Source: JBOGED01 sp050743625
GTDB taxonomy: Bacteria; Actinomycetota; Nitriliruptoria; Euzebyales; Egibacteraceae
Reading direction: 5' to 3'
NCBI GenBank assembly: GCA_050743625.1
Contig: JBOGED010000053.1
Location: forward strand, 1-25,631
DNA length: 25,631 nt
Part shown: one piece after another, positions 22,153 through 25,631 of the stretch
Layout: every line of letters starts with the position of its first letter
How positions within the stretch are numbered: the first letter of the stretch is position 1
Notes under the pieces: model-generated
Database searches by the model: none
What the model saw: the letters and a program-made list of their open reading frames with translations, nothing else
What the model was told of the DNA's origin: nothing
Translations under genes and position numbers: made by a program

Positions 22153-24405
22153 CTAGCCCATGGCGTTGAGGGCGGAGCCGGCGTGGAACCAGGCGATCTG
22201 CTCCTGGCTGTACGTGTGGATGGCCGCGAGCTGATCGACCGTGCCGTCGGCGTGACGCAGCCGCACGGTGACGGGACGGTCGGGAGCCAGATCGGCGAGG
22301 CCGAGCACGTCCATCCGGTCGTCGGCGCGAACCTTGTCGTAGTCGGCGGGGTCTGCGAACGCCAGCGGGAGCATCCCCTGCTTCTTCAGGTTGGCCTCGT
22401 GGATCCGCGCGAAGCTGCGCACCAGCACGACCAGGCCGCCGAGGTGGCGGGGTTCCATGGCCGCGTGCTCACGGGACGATCCCTCGCCGTAGTTCTCGTC
22501 GCCGACGGCGACCCAGCCGATCCCCTCGGCCTTATAGCGGCGGGCGATGTCAGGAAGCTTGCGGACCTTGCCGTCGAGCTGGTCGACGCCCTCGCCAGGA
22601 GCAGCGGCGAACGCGTTGTTCGCGCCGAGGAACAGGTTGTTGGAGATGTTGTCGAGGTGCCCACGGAACCGCAGCCACGGCCCGGCGGCCGAGATGTGGT
22701 CGGTCGTGCACTTGCCGACCGCCTTGAGGAGGACGGGGAGGCCCTCGTAGTCGCCGCCCGGCCAGGCCGGGAACGGCTCCAGGAGTTGCAAGCGGTCGCT
22801 ATCCGGCGCGACGCGGACCTCGACTCTGGCGCCGTCTCCGGCGGGGGCCACGAACCCGGACTCTCCCGGGTCGAAGCCGCTGGACGGCAGCTCGTCGCCG
22901 CTCGGAGGAGTCAGGCGGAGGCCGCCGGGCAGCTCGTCGGCCGGCGGGTTGAAGTCCAGGCGCCCGGCCAGGGCCGCCGCCACGACGATCTCGGGGGAGG
23001 CGATGAACGCGAGCGTCTCGGCGTAGCCGTCGTTGCGGCGCGGGAAGTTGCGGTTGAACGAGCTGATGATCGAGTTGCGCGTGCCACCCAGGTTGTCCGT
23101 CCGTTTCCACTGGCCGATGCAGGGCCCGCACGCGTTCGCGAGCACCGTCGCGCCGATCGCCTCGAGGTCGGCGAGCAGCCCGTCGCGGGCGATCGTGGCG
23201 CGGACCTGCTCTGAGCCGGGTGTGATGAGCAGTGGCGTCCGGACCTTCAGGCCGGCGGCGCGAGCTTGCCGGGCGACGTGCGCGGCCCGGCCGATGTCCT
23301 CGTAGGAGGAGTTGGTGCACGAGCCGACCAGCGCGTTGGTGATCTCTACGGGGTAGTCGTTCTCCTGAGCGTCAGCGCTCATCTGGGAGACCGGGCGCAC
23401 CAGGTCGGGCGTGTGCGGCCCGACGATCTGTGGCTTCAGCTCGTCGAGGTCGACCTCGACCACGCGGTCGTAGAAGGCTTGCGGGGCCTGGAGCACCTCT
23501 GGGTCCGACCGCAGGTGCTCGCGGTGCGCGTTCGCGAGGTCGGCGATCTCCTCACGCCCCGTCACCTTCAGGTAGCGGGCCATCGCGTCGTCGTAGCCGA
23601 ACAGCGACGTCGTCGCGCCGATCTCGGCGCCCATGTTGCAGATCGTGCCCTTGCCGGTCGCGCTGATCGACTCGGCGCCCGGGCCGAAGTACTCGACGAT
23701 GGCACCCGTGCCACCCTTCACGGTGAGGATGCCGGCGACCGCGAGAATGACGTCCTTCGGCGATGTCCAACCCTCGAGCGAGCCGGTGAGGTGCACGCCG
23801 ATGTGCAGCGGCATCCGCAGGTTGAATGGCATCCCTGCCATCACGTCGACCGCGTCGGCGCCACCGACGCCGATCGCCACCATGCCGAGCCCACCGGCGT
23901 TCGGGGTGTGGCTGTCGGTGCCGATCATCATCCCGCCGGGAAAGGCGTAGTGCTCGAGCACGACCTGGTGGATGATCCCGCTGCCCGGCTTCCAGAACCC
24001 GATCCCGTACTTCGCGGACACGGCGCGCAGGAACTCGTAGACCTCGCGGTTCGCCTTGGTGGCTGTCGCGAGATCCTGAGCGGCGCCGATCTCGGCCTGG
24101 ATCAAGTGGTCGCAGTGGACCGTCGAAGGCACGGCGACCGTGGGCAGCCCCGCGGTCATAAACTGCAAGAGCGCCATCTGGGCCGTCGCGTCCTGCATCG
24201 CCACCCGGTCGGGATGGAAGTCCCCGTAGTCTCTCCCCCGTCCCAGTCCCTGCGCCTCGACGTCGTGAAGATGCGTGAACAGGATCTTCTCGGCCAGGGT
24301 GAGAGGCCGGCCCAGCCGCCGGCGCCCGGTCTCGACTGCCTTCGAGAACCTTTGGTAAACCGCCTCGACGAGGCTCGCCGACGTAGACGCGGTGTCGTTG
24401 CTCAT
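22153..24405 (-). CDS. Aconitate hydratase (mitochondrial-type)
   Basis: A 750-residue aconitase, isomerising citrate and isocitrate in the TCA cycle with a 4Fe-4S cluster. The cluster ligands are Cys363 (VGSCTNSSYEDI) and Cys426/Cys429 (NACGPCIGQW). Other landmarks are VPSTVHCDHL, PGSGIIHQVVLEHYAFPGGM, GTDSHTPNAGGLGM, RNFPRRNDG (substrate arginines), and in the swivelling domain DHISAAGPW, NNLFLGANN and GENYGEGSSREHAA-like sequence (DENYGEGSSREHAA). Length and motifs match the mitochondrial/AcnA-distinct branch of about 750 residues rather than the 900-residue AcnA common in actinobacteria. ATG 24405 follows GGGAGAGGG. The gene is intact and is transcribed towards mazF. A fragment derived from it lies at 20887-20966. 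Confidence 0.95.
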   Translation of the reverse strand: MSNDTASTSASLVEAVYQRFSKAVETGRRRLGRPLTLAEKILFTHLHDVEAQGLGRGRDYGDFHPDRVAMQDATAQMALLQFMTAGLPTVAVPSTVHCDHLIQAEIGAAQDLATATKANREVYEFLRAVSAKYGIGFWKPGSGIIHQVVLEHYAFPGGMMIGTDSHTPNAGGLGMVAIGVGGADAVDVMAGMPFNLRMPLHIGVHLTGSLEGWTSPKDVILAVAGILTVKGGTGAIVEYFGPGAESISATGKGTICNMGAEIGATTSLFGYDDAMARYLKVTGREEIADLANAHREHLRSDPEVLQAPQAFYDRVVEVDLDELKPQIVGPHTPDLVRPVSQMSADAQENDYPVEITNALVGSCTNSSYEDIGRAAHVARQARAAGLKVRTPLLITPGSEQVRATIARDGLLADLEAIGATVLANACGPCIGQWKRTDNLGGTRNSIISSFNRNFPRRNDGYAETLAFIASPEIVVAAALAGRLDFNPPADELPGGLRLTPPSGDELPSSGFDPGESGFVAPAGDGARVEVRVAPDSDRLQLLEPFPAWPGGDYEGLPVLLKAVGKCTTDHISAAGPWLRFRGHLDNISNNLFLGANNAFAAAPGEGVDQLDGKVRKLPDIARRYKAEGIGWVAVGDENYGEGSSREHAAMEPRHLGGLVVLVRSFARIHEANLKKQGMLPLAFADPADYDKVRADDRMDVLGLADLAPDRPVTVRLRHADGTVDQLAAIHTYSQEQIAWFHAGSALNAMG

Positions 24406-24451
24406 CCCTCTCCCTCACAATCCGTGGCTCGCTCCATAGACTAGGCGGTGT
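24406..24451. promoter_or_regulatory. Short divergent spacer between aconitase and DUF1802 genes
   Basis: Only 46 bp separate the two start codons. On the plus strand TAGACT (24437-24442) could be a -10 box, which would make the DUF1802 transcript leaderless or nearly so. The minus strand has a good ribosome site (GGGAG) for aconitase. Confidence 0.35.
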
Positions 24452-25033
24452 ATGAGCTCCGACACCGCACTCGCCACCACGCTGGCCCTGAAGGAGTGGG
24501 CCGCCGTCGCCGCCGCCCTCCTCGACGGCCGCCAAACCGTACTCCTCCGCAAAGGTGGGATCCACGAGAAGGCCTTTGTCGTCGGTGGTGCCCGGTTCGT
24601 CCTATTCCCGACCATCGCGCACAGCCACCATGAGCGTGTCCGCCCCGAGCACCTCGACATGCTCGCCGCCGGGACGCAAGACGTCGACGAGGCCGGCGGC
24701 ACCTTCGTCGTCCGCTGCGGCGTGACCCTGGTTGAAGCGGTGCCGGTGGCGCGGCCAGAGCGGCTCGGCGACATCGCCGACCTACACATCTGGACCGCGG
24801 AGTCGGTACGGGAGGACCGCTTGCGATTCCGTCCCAAGCACCCACTGCAGGTCCTGGTCGTCCGCGCCTTAGGCCTCCCTTCGGCGGTGCGCTTGGCGCG
24901 ACTGGACTCGTACGGCGGCTGCAAGTCCTGGCTCGACCTGCCGTTGGCCTGGGACGGTGCGACTGGCCGGGCGGTTCACGACGAGGCGCGGCTCGCCGCC
25001 GACGCCGCCAGGGTCCGCGCCGCCGTCGCCTGA
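24452..25033 (+). CDS. DUF1802 family protein
   Basis: A 193-residue protein of the DUF1802 family. Diagnostic stretches are LALKEWAAVAAALLDGRQTV and LLRKGGIHEKAF near the N-terminus, FVLFPTIAHSHHERVRPEHL in the middle, and HPLQVLVVRALGLP in the C-terminal half. The function of the family is unknown. There is no signal peptide or membrane segment, so it is cytosolic. ATG 24452 is used; no clear Shine-Dalgarno precedes it. It is divergent from aconitase, with only 46 bp between the starts. Confidence 0.88.
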   Translation: MSSDTALATTLALKEWAAVAAALLDGRQTVLLRKGGIHEKAFVVGGARFVLFPTIAHSHHERVRPEHLDMLAAGTQDVDEAGGTFVVRCGVTLVEAVPVARPERLGDIADLHIWTAESVREDRLRFRPKHPLQVLVVRALGLPSAVRLARLDSYGGCKSWLDLPLAWDGATGRAVHDEARLAADAARVRAAVA

Positions 25034-25249
25034 TCGAGCCGGTTCTCACCCGGGGCCGCGCGCGCCAGCCTCGTCCTGCACTGAGATGCGAATCGGCTGC
25101 ACGTCGCCCGGTTTGTCGGATTTTGCCTTAAGAGCGGCGGCGGCCAGCCAGCATTTTCCTGCACAGTACGGCGAAGTGCTCCAATGGATGTGCAGGTGCC
25201 TGCGTATGCGCACGTGACGGCCCAGCCGTGATCCGAAAGACGGCGGGAG

Positions 25250-25631
25250 GTGCGGGATATCGGCGGCGGGTACCCCGCCGGGTTCGGCACGTGGGCGGTG
25301 GTGGCGGCGCCGGTCGGTGGAGGCCGTCTGCGGCGTGACCCTGGCGATCGCCCCTGGCGAGGCCTTTGGGCGTCCTTGGTGAGAGCGGAAGCGGCAAGAC
25401 CACCCTCCTGCGGCTCGCCGCGTTCCTGCTCAGACCGACCACCGGCCACGTGATTCTCGATGGTGCCGACCCGTGGATGCTGACGACCCCCGAGCGGCGC
25501 CAGCTCAGGCGGCGAGCGCAGCTCGTGTTCCAGCTGGGCGGCGAACCGCTCGACCCAGGCCAGCGCGTCATCGCCTGCGTCGCTGAGCCGCTCGCGAACT
25601 TCGGCGTCGATCGACGTGAGCGTGAGCGCCG
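25250..25631 (+). pseudogene. ABC-transporter ATPase (peptide/nickel type), 5' part, frameshifted and cut by window edge
   Basis: The frame from about 25302 encodes WWRRRSVEAVCGVTLAIAPG and EAFG, then is closed by TGA. Moving one base at the GGG near 25368-25370 continues with LGESGSGKTTLLRLAAFLLR (Walker A) and the segment to GADPWMLTTPERRQLRRR and the Q-loop region AQLVFQLGGEPLDP. This is the oligopeptide/dipeptide ABC ATPase pattern. The first residues (from GTG 25250, VRDIGGGYPAGFGTW) are in yet another frame, so a second shift is likely. The signature motif and Walker B lie beyond the window. It is either a pseudogene or misread sequence. Confidence 0.7.

Noticed and set aside
23266..24444. 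A 392-codon plus-strand open frame opposite aconitase
   Set aside because: Antisense shadow of the aconitase gene, with no domain resemblance.

Overview
The window is high-GC DNA from an actinobacterium or close relative. The clearest marker is the Pup-proteasome ATPase Mpa/ARC, which ends in GQYL, followed directly by the Pup deamidase/depupylase Dop; this pair is essentially an actinobacterial signature. A tRNA T-loop modification operon (a TtuA-like thiolase plus TrmI) and an endonuclease Q domain are families best known from thermophiles. They hint at a thermophilic or deep-branching lineage, but this is inference.

Layout. 1-550: the edge of a conserved hypothetical gene and an AlkB-like remnant. 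669-2033: a SAM methyltransferase and a DJ-1/PfpI protein (+). 2046-2691: a VapBC module (-). 2732-9442 (-): a tRNA thiolase with an N-terminal ThiS/MoaD-like domain, TrmI, a frameshifted amidohydrolase, Mpa and Dop. The first three overlap by 4 bp (ATGA, GTGA). Pup and the proteasome core genes do not follow dop. 9694-14232: two acyl-CoA dehydrogenase-family genes, one frameshifted, around an HxlR-type regulator and a methyltransferase. 14233-15465: low-GC spacer, a decayed copy of the thiolase N-terminal domain, and a second VapBC. 15648-18755: a 1035-residue fusion of an endonuclease Q-like PHP nuclease to a UvrD/PcrA-type helicase, with a 46-bp palindrome in the interdomain linker.

18776-20870 is the most exciting part. 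Three tandem paralogous genes of about 98 codons each are followed by an MvdD/RimK-like ATP-grasp ligase. The small proteins share an LRPFSL leader motif and a Thr/Asp-rich C-terminal region with an invariant Cys-X16-Cys pair. This looks like a compact graspetide (omega-ester/amide peptide) RiPP cluster with an unfamiliar core.

20885-25631: an aconitase-derived DNA scar, a MazEF-type module, a possible PIN remnant, aconitase (-), a DUF1802 protein (+) and a truncated, frameshifted ABC-transporter ATPase at the right edge.

Two further patterns cross the window. First, small decayed duplicates of nearby genes (thiolase N-terminus, aconitase) lie in spacers. Second, several genes carry single-base +1 shifts, mostly in or beside G or C runs, which could be real decay or sequencing error.
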